Source of the DNA: Capitella teleta
Lineage: Eukaryota; Annelida; Polychaeta; Capitellidae
Direction of reading: 5' to 3'
Assembly: GCA_000328365.1 (NCBI GenBank)
Contig: KB309774.1
Location: 30,847 to 94,846 of the forward strand
Length of the DNA stretch: 64,000 nucleotides
A program made the position numbers and the translations under genes. The notes under the pieces are model-generated. The model saw nothing but the letters and a program-made list of their open reading frames with translations. It was not told the DNA's origin and ran no database searches. This document shows, in pieces, positions 1 to 12,140 of the stretch; positions within the stretch are counted from its first letter, which is position 1; every line of letters begins with the position of its first letter.

Positions 1-182
1 TACGCCGCACACCGTGTGGCAGTATCTTGATCCAGTGCTGCAACAACGTAGTAGTACTTTGTTTGGTCCTCTGTAACGCCCCGGATGGCGAACTGAGCGT
101 CAGCCTGCACGAACCAAGCACGTGGGTTCGTCGTCCAGAAGGTCGGCAACTTCACTGCCACGGCGAGTACTTCGCCCTTCAT
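1..182 (-). mobile_element. Ty3/gypsy-like LTR retrotransposon fossil, start of gag, cut by window edge
   Basis: Read on the minus strand from an ATG at 180-182, the frame is open to the left edge. It gives about 60 residues in the style of the N-terminal gag of Ty3/gypsy retrotransposons: KLPTFWTTNPRAWFVQADAQ, then a YYYVVAALD motif. This is a structural protein start of a mobile element, not a host gene. The rest of the element, if present, lies left of the window, so its completeness cannot be judged. The plus-strand ORF over the same bases is a shadow. Family assignment rests on recognised motif style only. Confidence 0.7.
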
Positions 183-207
183 GGTGTAGAACGTAAGGGT
201 CACCACT

Positions 208-680
208 TGTGGCGAGCAGAAATCACTCTGAGACGAATTGCCACTAATGATCTTTATTCCAAAAGCTCCCGTCTTTTATGCGGAGAGATGAGTAGTTATA
301 GAGCTAATAATATATCATGAGCATATCACGTCTCCGCCATAGTTTCATTGGTGTTTTGAATGGCTAATTATAGGCATGCAAGGCCACGAAGAGTTAATCA
401 GTGTTCACGGCGCACGCGATGTAATCACAATATTAATCTGTTGTGGTATTCAATATGCGATATTCCTCATTGCTCTGTTAATTTGCTGCGTAGCGTTGGT
501 GCTATAGGCAAAAGTAAGCTATTAATTAGTATAGGCAATTAAATGTATGTTGATATTGGCGAAAAAGCAATCCAGTGGTTAATGGTTACATCTATCTCAT
601 GCGTGACAGCACCAATAATTTTGTTCTTGGTCATGTTGGTAACATACCCTGGCAGCGCATAAGCATACTCCGAGGTAATT
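208..680 (-). repeat. Probable LTR/leader of the gypsy-like element
   Basis: The segment just upstream (minus strand) of the gag start has a GTGGTGACCC-like leader of the kind seen next to primer-binding sites in gypsy elements, and an AATAAA-type signal (plus strand around 254-260). An LTR would begin at the TGT at 208 and run to roughly 650-680. The outer boundary is not sharp and no second LTR is visible, so the extent is a guess. A short open stretch at 543-662 (plus) with a hydrophobic run is not assigned. Confidence 0.35.
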
Positions 681-959
681 ACAAACGAAAATTAAATGGA
701 AAATAATTTATTTCTATCTAAAGTTTCCACGAAATAAATTTTGAGTATCGGTTCATTCTTAACCAGTTAGGCGTCCAACAGAACGTTTGTTGCGGTGATA
801 CATTGCATTCTCACCTTATAGTTAGTTGTTCATGATGAAATGAACGCTGTAGAAATCCGAATAAATAATTGGTTAAACAAAAATGCAGAAATTCCGCGGA
901 AATGAAATAGGTCTTATCTGGTTGTGAGATGACAAAAGACTGAAAATAATCTTTGCCCC

Positions 960-1050
960 TAGAGGTTCACGTGACTACCTTCGAGCCTGCGATTGGTCCA
1001 CAGCTCAACCGATGGTCGACAGTCAAAGTTATCCGCGCTAGAGCGCTATA
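960..1050 (+). promoter_or_regulatory. Promoter-like patch upstream of the Patched-like exons
   Basis: A CACGTG E-box (about 968-973) is followed by a GATTGG inverted CCAAT box (about 992) in otherwise AT-rich DNA, about 200 bp before the first recognisable exon of the Patched-like gene. No start exon joined in frame to that exon was found nearby, so this may be an internal promoter or chance. Confidence 0.2.
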
Positions 1051-1238
1051 CATGTAACAAATCATCCCTTGAAAAAAATGGTTATTGATCGTGTTGGTAA
1101 CATGGTGTCATTTTCCTGTCTCTGAAAAATCAGCGATTTTTATATACTTTGTAAAGTTTTAAATTCTGCATTTTTGTTTTCAGAAAATTTTCTGTGAAAA
1201 TTTGTTCATTTGCGCATTGTTATTTTTTTTTTTCGCAG

Positions 1239-4200
1239 ATAATTCGGATCGACAAAAGGATCAAAGCGTTGAGGGGTTCTGCTAACAAATCTCTCCTATT
1301 GAACGATATATGTTACAAGTAAATAAATAATTTCATCAATATCCCTCAAGCATTCTTTATATCCCTCGTGCAAATTAAGGACGCTAGGCATATGTTGGAC
1401 TCCAGGGATTCTCGAGGTGTGGAGTTTTGACGAAAATGTTATCAATGCATTGACTCAAGATCAAATATTGCATGATATCAACACCACCGTGCGCAGGTAA
1501 GCATAATCCCATGTAACCTACCCTTGCACTAATCGATATTACAGCCCAATCTATGATCGGGAGTTCAAGGTTGAGGCTTACTTAGGTCAGATCCAAAAAA
1601 ATGACAGTGGTTACATCATGGGTGCATCCGGAGCTAAACAGGTCTACTCGGTCACGGAAGCAGAAGGGTTGAGTCAGGTAGCTCAATGACGCAATTCGTG
1701 CCTTATTAGCTCTACAAAAGTTTGCTTATATAGTTCCAGAGCGATTTTGTTGATGTTATATCGACAGCAAAGGACACATACTCATCTTTGGACGATGTTC
1801 TATATTTCACACGAGACAGGTTGGTAAAACGAGTAGCGAGGAATTCGAACCTGAGCAACGGAAGCAATCGTATATTCTCCCGATTTTCTATTTTCCTATC
1901 TCCATATTATGTGTACAATACATGGACCACATGAGTCAACTCTAATGTTATATGTGCAGTGAGCCGTGATTATTTCTAGAAATAGATAAGATACAACGTT
2001 ATTTTCCAGGGTCTCTGGGATAAGGATTAGACAACCTAACAGCTAACCATGACAGCGCAAAACAGCCGATGTTTAGCGCATCTGATTACAATCTTTATAC
2101 AATGGTACATTAGAGTCAAGAAGTCTTTGTGTAAAATGAAGTTATCTCAGTATTTCATGATATGATAATATTATGATATTTCCTGTGCCATTAAATAGCT
2201 GTTTTTAAGGTTTAATTAGTTCAAAATTTAATGCGTATGCATATACATGTTCGCATAAAGAAATCGCCACGCAGCTGAGGATTGCATCGTTCCAAGTGCC
2301 AAAATTTGCATTTAAAATTGAGTAAACGAGCCTCAAAGTCTGAGGAGTTATTGCAGTGCACAATTTGCAACACATTTGCTGGGGTTGCATGAATTCAAAA
2401 CAAGTATTGGATGAGTCATAATCAATATCTGTTAGAAAGGTGCCGCAGAACATGCTTTTTCAGTATTTCTACGAAAGTTGCCAAACAAAATATGTTACAA
2501 AATCCCCATCATGTTAAAATTGTGTCCCACATCCCATTACGTCCTCTTGTACGTGGTCTATCCCCCATAACTTTGGAATCAAGGAAAAAAGTGAAATACG
2601 AGTAATACCGATAAGGTATTTTTTTTTTTCAGAATAGAGCAATGAAAAAAAATAAATAAAAAATAAAACAAAACAAAAACAAAAACAAAACACAAACAGT
2701 GGCAGGAGAACAGCCAAACACAATCATCATTATCAGTATTACAAAATCCACGATCTCGATAATAGAACAGTTTAAGCACTCTTAACTGCATGGCCAAAAT
2801 GAAAGTTGGATGGAACATTGTTCCATCTCCTATAACACATGACGGAGTTTTGCCATCTTATTGGATGATGTACTGATCATGTGACCAATTCAAGTGAGCT
2901 GATTCGTTAGAGTGATAGAATAATATGATAGTCAACTCACGCTGTACGTTGGAGATAGAGCAACCAGATTATCTTTATAGCTGATGCATGCCTTAAATTT
3001 ACAGACTGTCTCAATGCTTAGCATGGAGATAGAACCAATCTGCCTTCACATGTTGCCCCCCCCCCCAAAAAAAAAAAAAAAAAAAAAAAAAATAATCATC
3101 ATCATCATCATCATCATCATCATAATCATAATCATAATCATAATCATAATCATAATCATAATAATCATAATCATAATAATAAAATCTATTTTGGAGATAG
3201 TACAATGCAATCCTCAGCTAACGAAATACCCAAAGAAAACCCATACAATCACTTTTTTTCCAGTTTTGCTGAGGACTCCCAAATTGTCATCGATGACCTC
3301 TTTCTCCTCGCAGTAGGATATGTCCTCATCGCCATATTTGCTTGTCTGTACGTAGGACGCATACACTGGGTTCATAACAGGGTAAGTTAAACTTTAGAGA
3401 ACATACAGTCAACGTACGCTATCTTTTGCAGATTTGGGTTGGCTTCTCGGGTTTTATTGCGCTGGGGTTTTCGCTAATCGTGAGCATTGGATTGTCGTCT
3501 TACAGCGGATATGTTTCTTCTCCGATCGAAGCCACGCTGCCCTATCTCCTCATCGGTGGGATTTTATCGTTCTCCACTCCTTTCGTGATATCTCTTGCTC
3601 AGGCATTTTATTGATGGTGTTTTTGTATTCGTATAGGTATCATGGTTGACAACATGTTCGTCTTGGTTGGATCCCTAGCATCAGCGTGTCGTCACGGACA
3701 CGGCAGGAATATCGAGGAGCAAATAGGACACGCCCTTGAACACGGAGGTCTGTCCATCTTGGTGACCTCCTTCACGGACATCATTGCACTGGGCATCGGC
3801 GCATTGACCACGTTGCCTCTGGTTGCCACCTTCTGCGTCCAGATCACAATCGGAATTTTCGGAAACTTGGTATTTGTTTTCACGTTTTTCACGGCGTGTT
3901 TGGCAATCGACCAACGAAGGGTGAATCAGTCAAGGAACGGGATTCTCTGTTGTATTGTTCATGATACACCTGACAAGACAAAGGCCCGTCTTTGGCAATC
4001 AAACAATTTGACGAAAGATTTCATCGACAAATACTATGCACCGTTCCTTAACCTGAAGCCTGTCAAGGTATGCACTATATTCGGCTGGTTCACTTTCAAA
4101 GAACGGAGTTATGATAATTTGCAGGTCATCGTCATATTAATAACATTGGGAATGTTTGGTGCAATGACTTACGGTTGGACGAAACTAGAGTACTACACGG

Positions 4201-6155
4201 AGGACGAATGGTGGGTGGATGAAGACAGTGATTCATATAAATACCTGACGACCCAAAAGGAATATTTCCCCGATGTGGGCGTCAATGTAGCTGTCTATTT
4301 AGGTGAGTGTGCTTTAATTGGCTCATTTCTTGTGTTCTTTACTCGACTTCAGGGCACAACGTTAATTATTACAATGACTGGCACGATATTTCTGAGCTCT
4401 GCCATGAAATTGAACACGATAAATACACGATGGAAGGTTACCTCCACTGTTGGCCTGAGCTGTTTAGGGCTTGGTTGATTCAAACTGAAGTTTACAACAA
4501 CTACAGTAGCAAACTCGACCCGCAAAGTGAGTTGCATCTCATTTGAGCAATTTGGGTTCACAAGATGAAACTCTGGCTGTTTCGTGAAGGTCGTTTCCCG
4601 ACATCTGAGGACAATTACAACGACCTCCTCAGCATTTATCTAAACCATTCTGATGGAAAGGCAAACCAGGATTTCATCACCTTCGACGCGGGTCGTCACA
4701 TTGTGGTTGGTAGAATTATACGTCACTTGTAATTTTTGAAATCAACGTCAATTAATGGAATTTGAATCATCGAAACCAAAATTTACCAATCAGCTGTTTA
4801 TCCTATTAACAGGCGAGTAAAATTCCTTTACGTACCATTGCGATGCACAATTCCATAGAAAAAATTGAATCCATGGAATCACTCCTACGCATCACCCATG
4901 AAACTGGATACTCACCCCACGACTGTTTTCCCTTCGCGTTAGAATACTTTGACTATGAACTGAACGAGGTATTTAATTCCCTGACTCACTACTCACTGAG
5001 AACAACCATCTCCTTTACAGCACTTGGCTTACGAGCTGGAGTTCACTATGGCCGTTGCCGCTGGGTGTGTCATAGCCATGACCTTCCTGGTCCTGGCCAG
5101 TCCGATCATGGCTGTGTACATGAGTGTGTGCATCTCTATTGTCTTGGTCAGTGCGTGGCCAGCATTTTGCGGTTATCTACATGTATATACAATCACGTAT
5201 CTCGCAGGTGGATGTGATGGGCGCTATGTATTACTGGGAGATGACCATCGATGCAGCGTCATCGGTTGTGATGATACAGGCGATCGGTTTTGCGGTGGAT
5301 TATTGCATTCACATATCAGAATCATTTTTGTCACACGGAGGATCTCGAGAAAGTGAGCTCATTGTTGTACATTGAGCTAACAATCCCCAAATTTTATCAC
5401 GAGACTGTCAACTAATGTTTTTCAAACATTTTTTTATAGATCGAATGAAAGCTAGTTTGGGCAAAATGGATCCAGCTTGTGGACTGACATCATTCGCGGT
5501 TCTTCTTCCTGTATTTGCGGCAAAGTCGTACATATACACAACATTCTATAAGGTAAATAGTGTGCTATTTCGTTTAAACTGAAGATCAAGGACTTTGCAC
5601 TGGAACGATCTATAATATCATTCGTAACTTACAAGTTACAATCCCCTTTCTATCGGAACTGGAATTCCTGCATCAGACTCTTCTGCTGGTTCGGTTCCCC
5701 CACGGTTTGCTACCAAAGTTGAATAACTAGTATAGATCTATCATATTATTGTATCAGTCTTGTCTTGTGCAGTAATTCATGTCCATGATTGGTATATTTT
5801 GTTAACGCTGGTGTACATGTACATGCATATGATTGGGAGTTGAGTATTTGCTGTCTTGTGGTTGCAGGTATTTCTATTGGTGTGGATATTCGGTTTATTC
5901 CACGGCCTTGTCTTCTTACCTGTGCTGTTGAGCTTGATTGGACCAAGAGCTTACTTGACGATTGAGAATGAATGCAAGGAGAAGGAATCGAAAGAAAACA
6001 AATCCGAAGATAACCCGACCAGCAACGGGAGCGTTTCATCCGTTGGGCATCACTGTGGTTCAACGAGCGTTTTGGTGGTGGACACCCCTGATTCCACTGG
6101 TCCCAATGGTACCACTGGTCCCACACCCCTGGAAGAGCATGTTACACACATGTAG
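1239..6155 (+). CDS. Patched domain-containing protein (PTCHD3/Ptr-like), N-terminus not found
   Basis: Multi-pass membrane protein of the Patched/RND permease family with a sterol-sensing-type domain. Exons read: 1239-1318, 1380-1496, 1545-1677, 1740 (or 1734)-1819, 3264-3381, 3432-3555, 3637-4067, 4125-4302, 4353-4526, about 4548-4705, 4813-4968, 5021-5146, 5208-5352, 5440-5552, 5868-6155. Phases agree except at 4526/4548. The RND GxxxD signature appears twice, as IGIMVDNMF (TM4 region, across the 3555/3637 junction) and IGFAVDYCIHI (TM10 region). An SFAEDS segment opens the first membrane bundle, as is usual. The C-terminus is a Ser/Thr/Pro-rich tail ending VTHM. A polyadenylation signal AATAAA lies at 6287-6292. 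The first exon and its transmembrane helix are not visible between the retroelement and 1239; they may lie to the left, beyond the insertion, or be lost. Such proteins are thought to move lipophilic ligands or sterols; no ligand can be inferred here. PTCHD3 versus nematode-style Ptr is not resolved. Confidence 0.88.
3055..3183. repeat. Simple repeats in a Patched-like intron
   Basis: Within the 1.44-kb intron 1820-3263, a C run and an A run (about 3057-3091) lead into (ATC)n and (ATAATC)n tracts to about 3183. A further A/T-rich, CAAAA-type tract lies at about 2620-2700. ORFs called here are poly-Ile, poly-Tyr or poly-Asp artefacts. The rest of the intron shows nothing recognisable. Confidence 0.9.
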
Positions 6156-6420
6156 AGGTCACCTGCACATGCATGTGTACATGCATTTCATACCATGAGC
6201 CGACTTCCGGACTATTTTGACCAGGTTAAAAAAACGGGCATATGTATATTATTGTGTACACAATGATATTCCCACGCACCAGAGTGAATAAATATCAAAA
6301 TTCCGAATTATTATATGATTATACAAAGTATGGTTACACAAAATGATCCACTATTCCACTTCCGACAATAATCAGATTCATTCAGGGAAAGTTATTTTCA
6401 TATCATAGCTTAATGAGCTT

Positions 6421-6474
6421 ATGAGGGTGCAAAACGTCAACTTTCAATTGAAAGTTGACGTTTTGCCCCCTCAT
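6421..6474. repeat. 54-bp near-perfect palindrome
   Basis: Two 27-base arms (6421-6447 and 6448-6474) are reverse complements with one mismatch and no spacer. It lies 270 bp past the Patched-like stop codon. It may be a minimal remnant of a terminal-inverted-repeat element or a cruciform-forming site. The rest of 6156-6804 holds a (GTT)n tract (about 6539-6557) and no gene. Confidence 0.9.
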
Positions 6475-6804
6475 AATAATATTACGCGTGAAAAATGGAC
6501 GTCAGCTCGTTAATTTTATTATAAGTTTTCATGTATATTTTGTTGTTGTTGTTGTTGTCAGTTATGCATGTTAAACAGTATACGATTGATAGTATAGTAT
6601 TATGTCTATGTTGAAACGAAAGGTCAAAGATCATTTATTCCATAGTTTGGTTGCTATATTAGCAAATTTCAAGCGATTATGATGGAAATTCACATTCTTA
6701 TAGAAGGAAATACATCTGATGTCACTATTCATTGATACTGGAGATCTGATAATCGTTTTATCGGGCTATGGGAAGGACTTTTGCGGACACCAAAATTGGA
6801 TATC

Positions 6805-7737
6805 ACTTCGGACAAACTTCTTCGACTCGTGATTAGACAGTCCAAATTTCTTTCAATCAGAATCGTCAAATTCATGTCAATACGCCTGCGCACTGTTACA
6901 CCACAGCCGCTACAAATTTACTGCAAATTAATGAGAACTGTGTTTTTGATAACACCCGGTTTGCATCACAAGTATTCTCTCGGTTGCAGTCATAACGGTA
7001 CTCTTAACCCAGGACACGATCAGGGTTTCTCTGTTACGCATGTCGTTAGGTCACAAACTCACAATTTTATCGTCTTCCACCTGATGTGATTTAGACCTTT
7101 CATTATTTGTGTTCAAAATCTGGCGAACACTGATCGTAAGAACGTCTTTAAAACATTTGAATTTGCCTTTTATTTCCAATCAACCAGTTAATCAAAACGT
7201 ACGTTTCACATAAAACGTTTCCTATTTGCTGAACGCGAATAGCGTCATGGTAAAAATTAATACGGATTGTGACTAAAATGCGGAGCCATACGAAGTGTGA
7301 TTTTCGGGCGAAATTAAGTACTGGCACCATTCCGGTACATCGCTGATTGATGTGTGTTGTTGCTCGCGTGTTCCATGATTCCTCTCTTAGGATCCTCGTC
7401 GTCGGATTTCAGAGTAACGGAACAGTTGATATTTCATATCGACTTCATCCTCATCAGGCTCTAGCTTTGTTTTTTCATATATATTTCATATTTTCATAAT
7501 CGTTCTTGTTACCTTGGTATTACCTTGCCATGATATGTTCACCACATATATTTGCGATATCACCTAGCCATGATCCATCTGTTTGATAAAAACCACTTCC
7601 TGTACCTCATAAATCATTATTTTCACAATATATACGTCATACTACATATCATTAGTACTGCAATTGTAATCTTCAACTATATGGTTTTTCACTGTGTGTC
7701 CTTCGATCTTATATTCATTTATATTCATAAAATGCTT
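6805..7737 (+). repeat. Conserved non-coding block, copy A (paired with 18616-19809)
   Basis: This block aligns along its length to 18616-19809 in the same orientation, most closely over its first 400 bp. Both copies start at ACTTCGGACA and fade after ATGCTT. Both carry opposed CCAAT boxes within about 40 bp (GATTGG or GATTAG, then CAATCAG) and a GCCTGCGCACTG motif resembling an NRF1 site. A 60-residue reading frame is shared, but differences are not concentrated at third codon positions and the frame ends differ, so it is probably not coding. With the KCNE-like pair it suggests an old tandem duplication. Confidence 0.8.
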
Positions 7738-9864
7738 TCACTTAACGCCAACCTTTTAGTTCAAATACTTGTTAGTGGCAAGTTAAGGATTCGTCGACTC
7801 GATTAAGTTAGAGGAGGTATTTCGTAGGATAATCCGTTTAAATCACTTGGAACTTGGAAGACAATGGTTACACTCAGATAGATTGTTCTTGTGATTCTGC
7901 ATATGGAATCAGAAAACCAAACTTGACTTCATCTAGATCCACCCGACTAGATCGTTATTTTGGCTCCAGAATCAATCGAACAATCCGAGAGGAACCATCT
8001 CATTTTCTGTATTGTCAAACTGATTTCGTTCGAAACTGCTGGACTCTAACTTGCATTTCAATACACAGAGAAAGTCTGACGAATGTCTAGATACTCTTTT
8101 TTATGCTTTCAAATTGCGTTTAAAGAAATCAAATATTACAAATTAAATCATAAATTTGGCAAATATTCTATTGTAACCAGATGCGCAGTTCACGCACTCG
8201 CTTTTTGTGTGAACATTTTCACTCACGTCAACTGACTGACCAGTTAGACCGGATTATGCAACAGTGCATATATTGTGTGCCATTCGTGGCTTCGTCATGT
8301 CAATTTTTATGTGCAGCGAATCAAGAGATCAGACAGTAATGCTTAGTGGTGACTTCATTAGGCATGAATAACAAGCATAAATTTCGAGCAGCGCATCTTA
8401 AAGGGAGGGAGAACTGGTTGAAAATGGACTTTGAGTCGTTATTTGATGCACCAAAGATGATTCTTATGCCTGGCCCACACAAGGAATATCATCGCTAACG
8501 ATTTCGCGGGAGATATATTGCTAATTAGGCGTGACGTCAGTCGCTGTGATGAAGCACCGAGTTCCCCATCTTTTACAATGGGCCTCGTCATATCACCGTG
8601 TCCTGCGACTAAAATCCTTGATATTTTTTTATTTTCTTTTCGGAAATAGATAGAATAATTATTTTGCCACCAGTCAGGCGCAAACAAAAAATATTTTTCG
8701 ATATTTTTCTTATTTTAACAAGCGATTTTCTAGGACACCTACCACGTTTCTCATCCTGAAACAGTAAAAAGGTCAGCCAGAGTGCACCACGCATGCGCTT
8801 TCGTTTCGTAAACAACAAAGATGTCCTTTTATGGCGAAGATGCTGTGCTCTGATTGGCTGAAATCGATAGCTTCACAGGGGAACGGAACCAATCAGCCAT
8901 CACCTGACGTTTGCCTCCTATACTTCGCAATGGAAGCCATTCTCCCAAAGGCGCAATGCTAACCCCGATATTCGGAATACATTATTTCCTTACGCTTGCA
9001 TCCAGCCAGGGTGTTCTTGGCACGGAATGCTATCAATTGGTGCTATGAGTCAATAGAACAGCACTTAAAATTTAGTTCCTCATCCCTTTAATGGTTATAA
9101 CAAGATCCTTGAATTTGGTATACGACTCTATTATTACTCATTAGGCTTGATTTTACACAGCTCAATAAATCGCAGGTAAGCGAACCTGTACTGCTAATCA
9201 ACGTCGTTTCGTGTCTGGTTTCATGCAGTGCAGCCTGATATCACATCGGCTGAGTGCATTGTGCACACGCTCAATAAGCCAGTGGATCATCCGTATGGCA
9301 ATCAAGGTGCGTTGCTGCTGGTCAGCCCAATTCGCCACAGAGTCCAGGTGACAAGGGGATACCCACCCCCCCCCCCCCCGCATATATGCATCAGTTAATC
9401 AACTCAAAAGAAACGGACAGGAAAGGGACCCCTGTGGCTGCATGCTGGCTCACGGTGTTGTGTTCACGCGCTAAGGCATCATATGAGGACATATGCACCT
9501 GTATAATTATGCACATTCGTGCTACTTACTTTTATCTTCTATCGGCTTGTATAGGGAGGCACTCCAGGCCCGTTGCCAGCTTTCAGTGAAGGGAGGGCAC
9601 CAATTGGAGGCCATTTCGGTATAACATCCGTATTTGGAGAAGCGAAAATGTGGTTAACATGAAACATACAGTCACTTATTGTGAGAATGCTTTCCAAGTT
9701 CCAACTTCAACCGTCTTGGATGGTGCTTTGCAAAAAGGTCAACAACTTCATCCAAATTGATATCGTCTTCATAATTAATGTGTGTGAATCGGAGCTAATG
9801 ATAACAGTCATTCATCTCCCACTGAAGAACTAGCTATATTCCCTAGATAGAGTGCTCACAGACC
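7738..9864. other. Intergenic, no gene recognised
   Basis: AT-rich DNA with only short, unsupported ORFs. A more GC-rich patch at about 8760-8960 carries opposed CCAAT boxes (CTGATTGG near 8849, CCAATCAG near 8890), which looks promoter-like, but no gene can be attached to it. A palindromic TGACGTCA lies at 8532-8539 and a C run at about 9366-9380. A minus-strand frame at 9198-9383 is open but not recognised. Confidence 0.5.
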
Positions 9865-10299
9865 TCACACATTCGTAAGATGTCGCCGGTAGTGAGCAGC
9901 CTTTTTGAAGTAGAAGGGATACATTTGGACAAGCATGGGATCGCATTTCTTGATATAGCTTGAGACATTGAATATTGGAGTTATTCTTTCCTCTCTCATT
10001 TTAATTTTCATGAGTTCTTGATCAATTAATTTAGTCTTTAGTAGGTCATCACGGTACATTGCGACCACATCTCTTATACCAATAGGGATTACTGCAAACA
10101 CAGGAGGTACCAGCCTGATCAGTTTCGATGATAAAATTGAACGTACAGAAAAGTGAGCCCTCAATTCATCTAAGATAGAAACCGCAACGTTCCTCCTGTA
10201 ATGCTCTTCAAAAGTTTCAAATGGAGCATTAAAGAGGACCTCCGATTGTCTTAAAAGTAGTAGGGAGTGTCTATGCAAAAGACAAACCGACACCTTTCA
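9865..10299 (-). mobile_element. hAT-family transposase remnant (ZMYM1 / 52-kDa repressor type)
   Basis: The minus-strand frame of about 142 residues resembles the C-terminal part of hAT transposases and their domesticated relatives. It has a TFEEHYRRNVAVSILDEL segment matching the family pattern (E-E-Y-R, then a LDxL helix, then RF/HFS), a middle YRDDLL segment like the usual Y-x-D-D-L, and a CDP near the end as in the family's helix before the dimerisation region. The final conserved hAT C-terminal motif is missing, and no full-length upstream frame or terminal repeats were seen. This is a decayed or partial element. The family call is from motif style, not a search. Confidence 0.6.
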
Positions 10300-12060
10300 A
10301 GACATAGGCCTATACACCTACTACTATAGTATGGGCTAATTCCTAGGTATATCGAATTTGAAAAATTTGAAATCTCGTACAAAACTAAAAGGCTGACGGT
10401 GGAATGGGATAACGTTATGATTCCGTGGATATTCCGTCATCTAAGACCTCAATCGTGGGCATGTTATAAAGGATGTGTATATAGGTATACCCATGTACTT
10501 AATATTTGTAGTGCTACATTGTATATGGCAAGGACATTAGTGTGCTCGATGGGAAAAACCAACAGAGGGGGCTCCAGTGGTTATGCAATAGGCCATCTCC
10601 TTTTATCTAAGCTCCTTAATTGATATATAGTAATACATACCCGCATTTTAAATTCTTATGCGCACATTAAGTTCACTCTTGGCAGCCATAGAGATGAAAC
10701 ACAAACAATCAGTTTGGTAGAGACTCAAGCCATGTCGCCCATGGCAACGTTTGCTGTTGCCATGGGAATGCCATTGGCAATTTTGTAATACCGATAAACG
10801 AACTCCTGTCAAGTGAATCTGAACTTTTCTGTTTCATTTTAATGAACGCGCGCTTTCTCAACAAAGGATGCGTTGCGGCATCTGCGAGTTTGTGATTTTG
10901 AGTTGCACACAACCTCATTCCTCTCCGTTAGCCTACGTTAGGCCTGCTCCGTTTGTGGCTTGATTGACTGGCCTGAGCAGGTAAACCTTGCCGTGATGCG
11001 TCACAGCTAATCACTATTGCTATCAGGTCGACCAATTTCATGGAAAGGTAAATGTTCTGTTCGCGATAAACATACCTCATCAGAACTGTCTGGCCATGTT
11101 GCCTGTTCATGCAAGAATCTTTCATGAGACCATTCTGGCTATGTTGAATTATTAAGTTAGAATGGGTTGAAATCTTTACAAGATGCACGATTTACGTGCA
11201 ACGGATATGCGATGTTCACTTAGGGACGCGTGGGAGAGCAGAAAAAAAGGGTTATAACGGATGGTAATGCAAGTAAAAAGTAAAAAGCCATCAATCTCCT
11301 GCTTCTGATCTCTCCGCGTAAATGTTGCTCAAGGATCCGTCCTCCGGTTCCACCTGTTCTAATGCTTTATGCTACAATTGATATGAATAGTTTAGAAGTA
11401 TGACACAGGGAAGCAAGACACACCTGCTGGTGATTGGCAGCTCTGTTGTTCTCTATGAAAGATATCCGCGCTATTTTGTTATACATGATTTCACAGCCAC
11501 GAAACACTGCATATGGAGTGAAATGAATACATATTTATATTTAATAAATAATTCATTTTGTATAGCACAATATCCACCAATGTGCTCAAAACGCTGCCCA
11601 TAAATCACGAATATTAATTTCTTTGGTTTTAAGGTCCCCATTTGAAGACCCGACCGAAGAGACTGTACTTTGGTATGTAGTCACCCAGGGGAATTGCATG
11701 AACTCCTTACATTTGGATTGAATGTTCAACACTCTGCCACTGAGTCATTCAGGTAACTATATTAATATAATTAAGTATTGTAATAGTATTATGAGGCTAT
11801 GTTGAGCGAAGAGAGTGCACAACATGGTGGAACTCAACCACCAGTGACGTCATACCCTACGCAACACAAAATGACGTGCATTTCCTAACATCATAGATTT
11901 ATATGCGTAATGCTGAGTTACATCCTGTGTGCATTTTGACATTTTGAACGGACAGGTGTGTTGCAAGGTGTGTCGCTAAAGAGAACGGTTCTGGGTATAT
12001 CCTGCAAGTATATTGAAAAGAAAACCTTCGTTAACTTCCGTTATAGACCTTGCATGTATC
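10300..12060. other. Intergenic, no gene recognised
   Basis: Only short ORFs without recognisable content. A TGACGTCA palindrome (CRE-like) lies at 11845-11852 and a TAGGCCTA palindrome at 10305-10312. Nothing else stands out. Confidence 0.5.
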
Positions 12061-12140
12061 ATATACAGAGTAGTCTATCTACTCCATGTTTTATTTTTAA
12101 CATGGTGTAGATATAGACTACTTTTGGCCCACTCTGTATA
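12061..12140. repeat. Imperfect hairpin upstream of KCNE-like gene 1
   Basis: The left arm (12061-12090) and right arm (12099-12140) pair over most of their length around an 8-base T-rich loop, with a one-base difference, a short bulge and an unpaired block near the base. It lies about 200 bp before the TATA box of the KCNE-like gene. A short inverted-repeat element or a small-RNA precursor are both possible. Confidence 0.7.

Noticed and set aside
27-320. 97-codon plus-strand ORF at the left edge
   Set aside because: The minus strand of the same bases reads a gypsy-like gag start, so this is a shadow.
2984-3316. ORFs with poly-Ile, poly-Tyr or poly-Asp
   Set aside because: They run through the microsatellite of a Patched-like intron.
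6781-7089. ORF conserved between blocks A and B
   Set aside because: Differences do not favour third codon positions, the frame is closed by an indel in copy B, and no protein family is recognised.
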